From an uncultured Bacilli bacterium (lineage in GTDB: Bacteria; Bacillota_I; Bacilli_A; RFN20; CAG-288), in NCBI GenBank assembly GCA_934725685.1, contig CAKVBX010000026.1:1-25203 (forward strand): DNA of 25,203 nucleotides, in the 5' to 3' direction. The stretch's first letter is position 1. The number at the start of each line of letters is the position of its first letter. Both the position numbers and the translations under genes were made by a program. Below the pieces are notes generated by a model, which saw nothing but the letters and a program-made list of their open reading frames with translations, was not told the origin of the DNA and did not search any database. Below are positions 8,301 to 16,017 of the stretch, in pieces.

Positions 8301-9122
8301 TCAGAAGTCAATCTCCATTCCGTCATATGAGACAAGAATATGATAAGGCTCACACATTTTTTCGAAAGCGTCATGATTGATGCCGCCGTTATGGGAGAAG
8401 TGATTGACGATACGGATGGTCTTATCGTCGATGATGCCATCCTTTTCCATTTTATCAAATACTTCCAAGACGAGATCCAAAGTCATATGGGAACCCCTCC
8501 AACCGGTTTCCTTCATTCCGGTACAATCGAGGGAAACCAAATCAAGGTGTCCGAATTTCTGTAAAGCAGGATAACAACCATCAAAAAGTTTCCAGGTATC
8601 ATTTCCGTATAGCATCTTCTTCTCTCCATCGGAAATCGCATAAAGGAACGGAGAGGAGAGCGGATCGTGATTCGCCGGTAAAGGAAGCACATCATACTTC
8701 CCTGCCTTAAAAGGTTTGTAGGCTTCTACAAGGTGAGTCTTCATGACTCCCTGCATCCAGGAACGGATTTCAAACGGTTTCATCTGATTGATGGCGGAGA
8801 CACCGGCATAATAATCGATACCGTGCTGTTCACCGTGGATAAAATCCTTTCTCGCCATCTCCATATCATCCGGATAGAAATGATCGCAGTGGGAATGGGT
8901 GATCAGACAGTTCTCCACTTTCCGAATATCATGGTTTCCCTTCAGGAAATGCGTAAAAGTATCGGCGTTGAAATCAATCAACAGATCTTCATTGATCAGA
9001 GCCTGAGATCTTGTGCGGATATTCTTTCCACCGAGTCTTCTCGCCTCTTCACAGACAGGACAGCTACAGAACAGAGCCGGGACGCCTTCAAAGGCTGCCG
9101 TTCCCAAATAAGTGATTTTCAT
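8301..9122 (-). CDS. PhnP-like metallo-beta-lactamase-fold hydrolase (273 aa)
   Basis: Starts with MKITYLGTAAFEG, typical of the MBL fold. It carries THSHCDH (H76, H78, D80, H81), the dinuclear metal motif, and three cysteines C19, C21 and C24 in a CxCxxC cluster like the structural zinc site of PhnP-type phosphoribosyl cyclic phosphodiesterases. Further metal ligands probably come from ANHD, LDCTG and NHFSHNGG. I prefer the ATG at 9122, 8 bases after AAGGA, over one two codons upstream at 9128. Cotranscription with a glycerophosphodiesterase suggests salvage or detoxification of small phosphodiesters. No other phosphonate genes are present, so a role in phosphonate breakdown is not supported. 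Confidence 0.85.
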   Translation of the reverse strand: MKITYLGTAAFEGVPALFCSCPVCEEARRLGGKNIRTRSQALINEDLLIDFNADTFTHFLKGNHDIRKVENCLITHSHCDHFYPDDMEMARKDFIHGEQHGIDYYAGVSAINQMKPFEIRSWMQGVMKTHLVEAYKPFKAGKYDVLPLPANHDPLSSPFLYAISDGEKKMLYGNDTWKLFDGCYPALQKFGHLDLVSLDCTGMKETGWRGSHMTLDLVLEVFDKMEKDGIIDDKTIRIVNHFSHNGGINHDAFEKMCEPYHILVSYDGMEIDF

Positions 9123-9155
9123 CGTCATGTTCCTTTCTATCGACAACTCTCTTTG

Positions 9156-9183
9156 ATTGTAACGATTGAAAAACAAGAATCAA
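9156..9183 (-). promoter_or_regulatory. Promoter of the hydrolase/glycerophosphodiesterase operon
   Basis: On the minus strand, TTGATT (-35, 9178-9183) and TACAAT (-10, 9156-9161) have a 16-base spacer. The pair lies between the terminator of the sugar operon and the start at 9122. Confidence 0.6.
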
Positions 9184-9213
9184 AGAAAATAGAAACATAT
9201 CCACAGAAACAAA

Positions 9214-9249
9214 CTGCTGATACCACATTTTTCCTCATGGCATCAGCAG
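9214..9249 (-). terminator. Terminator of the polysaccharide-utilisation operon
   Basis: On the minus strand, CTGCTGATGCCA pairs with TGGTATCAGCAG. This gives a 12-bp stem with one G-U wobble and a 12-base loop, followed by TTTGTTTCTG. It begins 8 bases after the stop of the ATPase gene and so ends the ten-gene operon. Confidence 0.75.
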
Positions 9250-9256
9250 AATAGAA

Positions 9257-10513
9257 TCAGGCTTTGCAATCGGAAAAAATCGTCATCTCCGTCTCAGCAT
9301 CGAAAAGGTGGATATTCCGATCCTGGAAGTGGATATGAATGATATCCCCCTGGTTGAACTCCACGCGATGGTTTGTCTTGACAATGAGCTGATTGTTCTC
9401 TCTGTCTCCCTGTTCCGCGGCAAAGTAGCCGAAGATATGGCCGGAACTTCCGAGGGCTTCCACCATCGAGACCGAAAACGGAATGCCGTCCTCACAGAGA
9501 TCGATGTGTTCTCCGCGGATTCCTAAGACAATGGCGTGCTCTTCCCCGTCGAGATATTCCTCCCGGATAGGACGGAGAGAAGACAACGGCGAAATATGTT
9601 CGTCACCGCACTTGAGGCGGAAAAGAACATGCTCGTCATCCACCTTCTTCATCGTGCCGCGGATAAGATTCATCTGCGGAGTCCCGATGAAACCGGCGAC
9701 GAAGACATTGATCGGATAATCGAAAAGGTTGTTCGGAGTGTCGACCTGCTGAATGACACCTTTCTTCATGACGACAATGCGGTCGCCCATTGTCATAGCT
9801 TCCACCTGATCATGAGTGACATAGATGAAGGTCGTTCCGAGTTTCTTGTGCAGTCCACTGATTTCGACACGCATCGAAGAGCGGAGTTTGGCATCGAGGT
9901 TGGAGAGCGGTTCATCGAGAAGGAAGGCTTTCGGATTGCGGACCATGCAGCGGCCCAATGCGACACGCTGCCTCTGACCGCCGGACATTTCCTTTGGTTT
10001 TCTCTCAAGGAGCGGTACGATATCGAGGGCATTTGCGGCATACATGACTTTTTCGTCGATTTCTGCCTTGGTATAATGACGCATGACAGGAATCTCTTTT
10101 CCCTCTTTGTTGAGAATAGGATTCCCGTTTTTATCTTTTTTGATATCCGGAATCTTCCTCAGTCTCAGGCCGAGTGCAATGTTGTCATAGACGGTCATAT
10201 GCGGATAGAGGGCATAGTTCTGGAAGACCATGGCAATATCTCTGTCCTTCGGTTCCACATCATTGACAATCTTGTCACCGATGTAGATTTCGCCCTCCGT
10301 GATTTCTTCAAGCCCGGCAATCATACGGAGGGTGGTACTCTTACCGCAGCCGGAGGGACCGACAAAGACGACAAACTCACCATCTTTGATTTCAAGATTG
10401 AAATCTTTTACGGCATAGAGAGGTTCCTGAGAGACTTGTTCCTGTTTCTTATGTTTCTTCTTCTCGTTCCTCTGGTATACCTTGGAAACATGTTTCAATG
10501 TAACGCTTGCCAT
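9257..10513 (-). CDS. msmK: MsmK/UgpC-type sugar ABC transporter ATPase (418 aa)
   Basis: Cytoplasmic ATPase that energises carbohydrate importers. Motifs are Walker A GPSGCGKST (52-60), Q-loop FQNYALYPHMTVYDN (97 onward), signature MSGGQ (176-180), Walker B FLLDE (197-201), D-loop SNLDAKLR and switch VTHDQVEAMT. A C-terminal TOBE-type regulatory domain (about 290-418) follows. The protein exceeds the usual length of about 370 because of a lysine/glutamine-rich insert (14-31) and a second insert (122-147) in the helical region. It starts 2 bases after the GH2 stop, behind GGAGGT, as last gene of the operon. ATPases of this type may serve several importers, but here one is tied to a single locus. 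Confidence 0.92.
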   Translation of the reverse strand: MASVTLKHVSKVYQRNEKKKHKKQEQVSQEPLYAVKDFNLEIKDGEFVVFVGPSGCGKSTTLRMIAGLEEITEGEIYIGDKIVNDVEPKDRDIAMVFQNYALYPHMTVYDNIALGLRLRKIPDIKKDKNGNPILNKEGKEIPVMRHYTKAEIDEKVMYAANALDIVPLLERKPKEMSGGQRQRVALGRCMVRNPKAFLLDEPLSNLDAKLRSSMRVEISGLHKKLGTTFIYVTHDQVEAMTMGDRIVVMKKGVIQQVDTPNNLFDYPINVFVAGFIGTPQMNLIRGTMKKVDDEHVLFRLKCGDEHISPLSSLRPIREEYLDGEEHAIVLGIRGEHIDLCEDGIPFSVSMVEALGSSGHIFGYFAAEQGDRENNQLIVKTNHRVEFNQGDIIHIHFQDRNIHLFDAETEMTIFSDCKA

Positions 10514-10515
10514 TG

Positions 10516-12225
10516 TTATTTACCTCCATTCTCAATGATTTTCCTGATTTCGGAAAGGCTAGCTTTCGGGGTGCGGTCCATTCGTAAGAGACCATTGACT
10601 TCCTGCTCGACATCCGTAAGCTGCGTATAGCAGTATCCGCGGCAGTAGTCGAAGGAAGTCAGCGTATGAACTAAAGAATTTAGCCGCTCTAAGAACTCTT
10701 CTTCATTCTCTACCGCCGTTCCATATCCCCAGGCATCTTCCTTAAGATCTTTCCTGAAGCTCGCACCGCCGAATTCCGTGAAGAGAATCGGTTCCCCGTG
10801 ATAATGATATCCGGGGCAATACGGATTCCTATCACATAACTCATTCTCCGTAATGCACTTTTCTAGCGGGAAAGCATCCTGGAATTTCTTCGCATCCTGC
10901 TCATAAATATGAAGGGTCAGGAGATCACTTTTCGTATGTTCCCATCCATCGTTGGAAATGACAAATCGGGTCTTATCATACGCTTTGGTCATTCTGACCA
11001 CTTCATTGACAAAAGCCTGAATGTCCTTTCTCCGGATCAGTTCCCGGTCATTGAGTCCCCAGGACTCATTAAACGGGACGTAAGCCATGAGAGAAGGATG
11101 CGCATCATTCTGAGCGATGATTTCCATCCACTGTTTTTTGAAAGCTTCTTCCGTATCCCTGCTATAGGTATACTGGCTCGGCATTTCAAGCCAACAGAGC
11201 AATCCCATTTCATCGCAGAGGGTATAGAATCTCTCATCCTCGATTTTCTGATGTTTTCTGACTCCGTTGAATCCCATCTCCTTAATGAGACTGACATCCT
11301 GAAGTAAGGCATCATAGGAAGGTGCGGTCAGACCGGAATGAGGATAATATCCCTGATCCAGAATCATCTTCAGGAAGATTTCCTTCCCGTTAAGATAGAT
11401 GCGGTCACCTTTCTTCTCGAGGAGACGGAAACCGCACTGGCTGTGGATGGTATCAATGGCTTTTCCATCTTTGACCAAAGACACTTCCAAAGCATAAAGA
11501 TACGGATTCTCCGTGTCCCAAAGGTGAGCGTTTTGTAACGTAATTTCACAGGTAGGATAGGAAGAAGAGACCGCAAAGGACTTGCTCTTCACTTCTTTTC
11601 CTTCCCTATCGATGAGGGTGAGGACAAGTTCCATTCCGGGAAGGAGTCTTCCTCCAATCCGGAATGAGGCCCCTAGCTTTTTATCGGTCGTTCTCAGATG
11701 CAAGGAATCGAAATAAGCGGCAGGCACTTCCTCCATCCAGACATCTTTGAAGATACCGGATGTCGTACGATAGAAACAGCCATAGACATAATCTTCCCAG
11801 CGCTGTTTTCCACGGACCTGGAGACGGCTGGAAGGATCATAACAGGAGAGAACGATTTCGTTCTCCCCTTCCCGAAGATAGGAAGTGATATCGGAAGTGA
11901 AGCGGGTATAGGCACCCACATGTTCCTTCACAAAGACCCCGTTGATATAGAGGGAAGCAAGATAATCGACCCCTTCAAAATGAAGGAGGATCCTTTTTCC
12001 TCTTCTCAGGTGGACCATGACTTTCTTTCCGTAGATCATGCAATCCTCTTTCGGTTTCGCACCGATCTTACTCATCAGGGTTTCCGGAGCAAACGGGACC
12101 TGGATTTCCTTTCCTTCAGAGGGATAGGAAACAGAAGGGCGATAACCATCGAGATACTTCCAGGCACCATTGAGTGAGGTGAAGGAAGAACGGACCATGG
12201 TTGGTCTAGGATAATCGTGCTGCAT
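10516..12225 (-). CDS. Glycoside hydrolase family 2 protein, cytoplasmic (569 aa)
   Basis: Three-part GH2 layout: sugar-binding jelly roll (about 15-165), Ig-like sandwich (170-270) and TIM barrel (275-569). The acid/base is Glu387 in FNESWG and the likely nucleophile Glu484 in FTEFGG. It is shorter than LacZ-type beta-galactosidases and lacks their C-terminal domains. It has no signal peptide, so it should cleave imported oligosaccharides. GH2 covers beta-galactosidase, beta-glucuronidase, beta-mannosidase and alpha-L-arabinofuranosidase activities, and the NESWG subgroup does not reveal which one applies here. ATG at 12225 follows GGAAAGGAG, with a 2-base gap after the permease stop. Confidence 0.9.
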   Translation of the reverse strand: MQHDYPRPTMVRSSFTSLNGAWKYLDGYRPSVSYPSEGKEIQVPFAPETLMSKIGAKPKEDCMIYGKKVMVHLRRGKRILLHFEGVDYLASLYINGVFVKEHVGAYTRFTSDITSYLREGENEIVLSCYDPSSRLQVRGKQRWEDYVYGCFYRTTSGIFKDVWMEEVPAAYFDSLHLRTTDKKLGASFRIGGRLLPGMELVLTLIDREGKEVKSKSFAVSSSYPTCEITLQNAHLWDTENPYLYALEVSLVKDGKAIDTIHSQCGFRLLEKKGDRIYLNGKEIFLKMILDQGYYPHSGLTAPSYDALLQDVSLIKEMGFNGVRKHQKIEDERFYTLCDEMGLLCWLEMPSQYTYSRDTEEAFKKQWMEIIAQNDAHPSLMAYVPFNESWGLNDRELIRRKDIQAFVNEVVRMTKAYDKTRFVISNDGWEHTKSDLLTLHIYEQDAKKFQDAFPLEKCITENELCDRNPYCPGYHYHGEPILFTEFGGASFRKDLKEDAWGYGTAVENEEEFLERLNSLVHTLTSFDYCRGYCYTQLTDVEQEVNGLLRMDRTPKASLSEIRKIIENGGK

Positions 12226-12227
12226 GC

Positions 12228-13193
12228 TTACTCCTTTCCGCCACCGAAGGAAATACCTTCGATGAAATATCTCTGACAGCAGAGATAGACAATGATCAGA
12301 GGAATCATGCTCATCAAGGCGGTGGCACAGCTAACATTGTAAGAATACTGGCTGTCGCTTCCGTAACTGATCAGCTGCTTCAGCATAAGCTGAAGCGTCC
12401 AGAGGCTCGGATCTCCGTCACCAAGATAGAGAAGGGCGCCGGAGTAGTTGTTGTATCCGCCGACAAAACCGAAAATGAACTGGGCGATGAGAGCCGGCTT
12501 GGAGAGCGGGAGAATGACACGGAAGAAAATCTGCCAGAATCCCATACCGTCGATTTTTGCCGCCTCGATGGTCTCCCCGTTGACTCCGTCGATGTAAGGG
12601 CGGAGGAAGAAGACTGTGGAAGCAGAACCGAAAAGACCCGGAATGATGAGCGGAAGGACACTCTTCCAGCCCTCCGTCCATCCTAAGGCCTGATAGAACA
12701 TATAGCTGACGAAACCGAAGGCACCTAACGGAATGAACATCGTCGTGACGGTGAGAAGGAAAAGGGTATTCTTGCAAGGGAACTCGGTTTTGGAGAAGAC
12801 ATAGGCGACAAGGGCGGAGACGAGGAGTCCGAATCCCATCGGAAGGACGGAAATCCACATAGAGTTGAAGAAGGCGACAAAGAGGGAAGGAATGGCACTC
12901 GTCTTGAAAGGGTCGTCGAGAAAAATGCGTTCATAACCTTCCAAAGTCGGGTGAAAAGTAAACCAGATATACCGCTGAGAATCGGCGTATTCCTCCGAGG
13001 ACACGAATGAAGTAATGAGGATAACCAAAAAAGGCATCATAATCCAGATGGTATAAAGAATCAGAATCGCATAGATGAGGAAACGGCCGACAGAAAACTT
13101 TTGCACCTTCTTTTTCTTCTGGTGGGCACGGAAATCGGTCATGGAAGTTCCCTTTGCGTCGTTGTTGGCAATCTTATCGTTTATTGATTCCAT
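12228..13193 (-). CDS. Sugar ABC transporter permease, MalG/CUT1 type (321 aa)
   Basis: Inner-membrane permease with six helices. The EAA loop that docks the ATPase reads EAAKIDGMGFWQIFFRVILP (about residues 215-234). The N terminus is polar with a basic KKKKVQK stretch before the first helix. ATG at 13193 follows TAGGAGGT. An internal ATG at MTDFRAHQ is possible but has no better binding site. It pairs with the MalF-type permease upstream (10-base gap) and should be driven by the MsmK-type ATPase of the same operon. It imports oligosaccharides released at the surface. Confidence 0.93.
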   Translation of the reverse strand: MESINDKIANNDAKGTSMTDFRAHQKKKKVQKFSVGRFLIYAILILYTIWIMMPFLVILITSFVSSEEYADSQRYIWFTFHPTLEGYERIFLDDPFKTSAIPSLFVAFFNSMWISVLPMGFGLLVSALVAYVFSKTEFPCKNTLFLLTVTTMFIPLGAFGFVSYMFYQALGWTEGWKSVLPLIIPGLFGSASTVFFLRPYIDGVNGETIEAAKIDGMGFWQIFFRVILPLSKPALIAQFIFGFVGGYNNYSGALLYLGDGDPSLWTLQLMLKQLISYGSDSQYSYNVSCATALMSMIPLIIVYLCCQRYFIEGISFGGGKE

Positions 13194-13203
13194 AATTGAC
13201 CTC

Positions 13204-14145
13204 CTATTCCGCTCTGTTCCTGGCCCGGATCAGGAAGAAGGAAAGACCGAAGTTGACTAAGAAGAGACACCAGCTCATGACAGCGGCATTCGGCATATTG
13301 TTGAGGGTGACACCGGTGACATAGATGTAATACGAAATCGTAAGACCGGCGTCGTTGACACCGGCGGTACCGACCCACTGAATCGGTGCCAGAACCGTGA
13401 CGGCATCAAAGGTGGATAATCCAGCCGTGATACCGGCGAGAAGAAGAAAGAGGGTGACCGCCTTGATGCCCGGAAACGTGACGAGCCAAAATTTCTGGAA
13501 TCCGTTGGCGCCGTCGATGCTCGCCGCCTCATAGAGGGAAGGATTGACGTTCTTTAAGGCTGCCTTGAACATGACGATACCATAGCTAGGAGCCTGCCAA
13601 AGAATGGTGATGAAGACCGCCCAAGTCAGGGTGTACGGATTGCCTTTGACATTGTTGAGCCAGGTGATATCGGTGCCGAGAATGGAGTTGACAATACCAT
13701 ACCGGTCAAAAATGAAGGACCACATGACGGCAACGGCGATACCGGAACAGATATAAGGGATGAAGAAAAGAACCTGGAAAAGTTTGCTTCCCTTGATTCT
13801 CTGTTCAAGTAGGGTTGCAATGATGAGCGCAATCGTCAGCGTAATCAGCTGAGCAGAAGCGAGCCAGAATGTGATTCCCCAAGATTTCCAAAATCTGGAA
13901 TCATGAAAAACCTCGACGAAGTTCTGAAAGTTGTTCCACTGCATGGAGGCGATATCATTGCCGTTCATGTCAACGAACATACTGATGAAGGAGATGATGA
14001 CAGGGAATGCATTGAAAATGACATAGCCGACAAGAGGAATCAGCGCAATAGCAAGACAAAGGTACTCGATCGGTTTTCTTTTCTTTTTCCGGTGAACAGG
14101 AGGAGTGATTTCCTCCTCCTGGATTCGTATGACGGTGTCGGACAT
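13204..14145 (-). CDS. Sugar ABC transporter permease, MalF/CUT1 type (313 aa)
   Basis: Six predicted helices after a basic N terminus (HRKKKRKP). The EAA loop is EAASIDGANGFQKFWLVTFP, typical of CUT1 oligosaccharide importers. No extra periplasmic loop like that of E. coli MalF is present. It begins 3 bases after the binding-protein stop and is the first of the two permease genes. Together with the MalG-type subunit it forms the membrane channel of the importer. Confidence 0.93.
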   Translation of the reverse strand: MSDTVIRIQEEEITPPVHRKKKRKPIEYLCLAIALIPLVGYVIFNAFPVIISFISMFVDMNGNDIASMQWNNFQNFVEVFHDSRFWKSWGITFWLASAQLITLTIALIIATLLEQRIKGSKLFQVLFFIPYICSGIAVAVMWSFIFDRYGIVNSILGTDITWLNNVKGNPYTLTWAVFITILWQAPSYGIVMFKAALKNVNPSLYEAASIDGANGFQKFWLVTFPGIKAVTLFLLLAGITAGLSTFDAVTVLAPIQWVGTAGVNDAGLTISYYIYVTGVTLNNMPNAAVMSWCLFLVNFGLSFFLIRARNRAE

Positions 14146-14148
14146 CGT

Positions 14149-16002
14149 TTAACGGATTCCTTTGATGACAATCTTCATGGAGTTGAGGTCTTTCTTGGCC
14201 GTCGCTCCGCTTTCGGATTCAAACTGACTCAAAGTCTTCAGACCGTAACGGACATTGCTGTTAAAATTGTTGGCCCAGTTGGTGACCCACTGACCGCTTT
14301 CGAAATAGCCCCAATCACCCATCGAGACATCCTTGGCGACTTCGCGGTAACTGGCCATGTTGACCTTGTTTCCGTTGAACGTAAGCTTGAGGAAGTCATC
14401 GCTGTTGAGTGCTTTGGCACTGACCGGGACAAAGGTCGTGGTCTTGGCGATAAAGCTCTGTCCCTCCGTCGCCACCCAGCTGATGAAATCCCAGCTCGCC
14501 TGATACTTGCTCGGTTCAGAGCAGGCAGGAATGACCAAGGAGAAGAGACCGCCGACCGTCGTCTTTTTTCCGACAATCTTGGTATCATTGACAGTCTTGA
14601 GGTCACCGGTGAATTCCTTTCCGTCATAGGTCTCACCGATGACTTTGAGGTATTCATTACCGAATCCGGTGTTGTTTTCTTTCTGATAGGTGCTTCCGCC
14701 TTCATATTCACGATACTGTTCCGGGACACAGGTGTCGAGTTTCGAGCCGTTGGAACCGGAGAAGAGGTCCGTCATATTCTTATAATTGGCACGGATGAAA
14801 GCGACGCCATCGTGCTTGATGGAGTTGGCGGCAGATCCGACATCCGGATCGGCGATACCGTATCCTTTGCTTCCCGTATCGACATCCGTCTTGGAGGAAA
14901 CCTGAAGAGAGACATACTCCTTGACGGCATCATACTCGCTGGCAATGGCATAGAGTCCGTCCATGTTCTGAATGGAGTTCTGGTTGACCCGGTCCTCATA
15001 GCGAACAATGTCGCCCTTGTTATAGGTATTTCCGTTGACAGTGACACCATCTTTGATGACGAGGTAGTTCTGACTCTTGTCAAGAAGGGTGAAATCGTAA
15101 TCAGTTCCGTTATACCCCATGCAGTCTCCGCCGACGGACCAGCCGTAGTTGAACCAGTACTCGGAGATATAGCCATACTTGGTCAGAGAGTTGGGATTAT
15201 AGTCCTGGGTGAACATCTTGAAAACATAACGCTGTTCTTCCCAGTTCATCGGGATGAGGTTGTTGAAGACCTTATAGACGGTCTCCCCACTGAGATTCGT
15301 GCTCGCTTTCAGTCCGGCCATCGGTGCCGTCTTGTACTCCGCATAGCCGTGCGGTTTGAAGTTAGCACTATTGGCGGTGTTATAGCTATCGAGATCTTCT
15401 TCCGTGACACTGATAATGTTGATTCCTTCCTTCGTGAAGGCATCCTTGTTGTAGAAATTCATCTGCGGGTTGAGTGCATACGGAATGCCGAGTGTCTTCT
15501 CCTCCGGTCCGACAACATGCTTCTTGGAAGAGGTATCCGCAGAGAACGTCATTTTGTTCCAATCCTTAGCGGACGCAGCAATATCGTTGTTCTGATAATC
15601 TGGATCTTTCGCTGCATATTCGCTGAGATCGAGGAAATAGCCATTCGGGCATTTGCTTCTGTCATAGCTCACTGCATATTCATGGAATTTCTTCTCGGCG
15701 ACACAGACGACATTGTCAGCATAATTGGCGGATTTGATGAACTGATTCTTGCAGTTCTCACCGCTGTTGTTCGTAATTTTGTCGATGACGACTTTGACTT
15801 TGTCCGCGACACCCTGGCCATTGTTATAGGCTTCGACCATTTCCCGCAATGCAGGAGAGGAAACCGAATCACCATCGATGAGGAACTTGATGGACGTGAC
15901 GCCGGCGGCATTACTCTCCTGATCGCTGGTACTTCCGCATCCGGTGACAAGGAACGTAAGAAGCGAAAGGACTGTAAATGTTTTCTGTCTGTTGAATTTC
16001 AT
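14149..16002 (-). CDS. Solute-binding lipoprotein of a carbohydrate ABC importer (617 aa)
   Basis: Lipoprotein signal peptide with lipobox LVTGC (lipid attachment at Cys22). The mature protein has extracellular solute-binding family traits: IPYALNPQMNFYNKDAF near residue 175, a conserved aromatic-rich hinge (EYWFNYGWSVGG) and a C-terminal SWDFISWVATEGQ segment. At 617 residues it is markedly longer than typical CUT1 binding proteins (about 400-450), with extra material in the middle (about 230-420). This suggests binding of a long or branched oligosaccharide. ATG at 16002 follows a G-rich binding site (GGGGGG). It is encoded between GH3 and the permeases, the normal position for such an importer. 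Confidence 0.9.
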   Translation of the reverse strand: MKFNRQKTFTVLSLLTFLVTGCGSTSDQESNAAGVTSIKFLIDGDSVSSPALREMVEAYNNGQGVADKVKVVIDKITNNSGENCKNQFIKSANYADNVVCVAEKKFHEYAVSYDRSKCPNGYFLDLSEYAAKDPDYQNNDIAASAKDWNKMTFSADTSSKKHVVGPEEKTLGIPYALNPQMNFYNKDAFTKEGINIISVTEEDLDSYNTANSANFKPHGYAEYKTAPMAGLKASTNLSGETVYKVFNNLIPMNWEEQRYVFKMFTQDYNPNSLTKYGYISEYWFNYGWSVGGDCMGYNGTDYDFTLLDKSQNYLVIKDGVTVNGNTYNKGDIVRYEDRVNQNSIQNMDGLYAIASEYDAVKEYVSLQVSSKTDVDTGSKGYGIADPDVGSAANSIKHDGVAFIRANYKNMTDLFSGSNGSKLDTCVPEQYREYEGGSTYQKENNTGFGNEYLKVIGETYDGKEFTGDLKTVNDTKIVGKKTTVGGLFSLVIPACSEPSKYQASWDFISWVATEGQSFIAKTTTFVPVSAKALNSDDFLKLTFNGNKVNMASYREVAKDVSMGDWGYFESGQWVTNWANNFNSNVRYGLKTLSQFESESGATAKKDLNSMKIVIKGIR

Positions 16003-16017
16003 AATAGACCCCCCTAT

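Noticed and set aside
8301..9122. Part of a phosphonate (C-P lyase) pathway
   Set aside because: PhnP-like features alone are not enough; no other phn genes are present and the partner gene is a glycerophosphodiesterase.
9536..10630. 364-aa plus-strand frame over the ATPase gene
   Set aside because: Antisense to a textbook MsmK-type ATPase.
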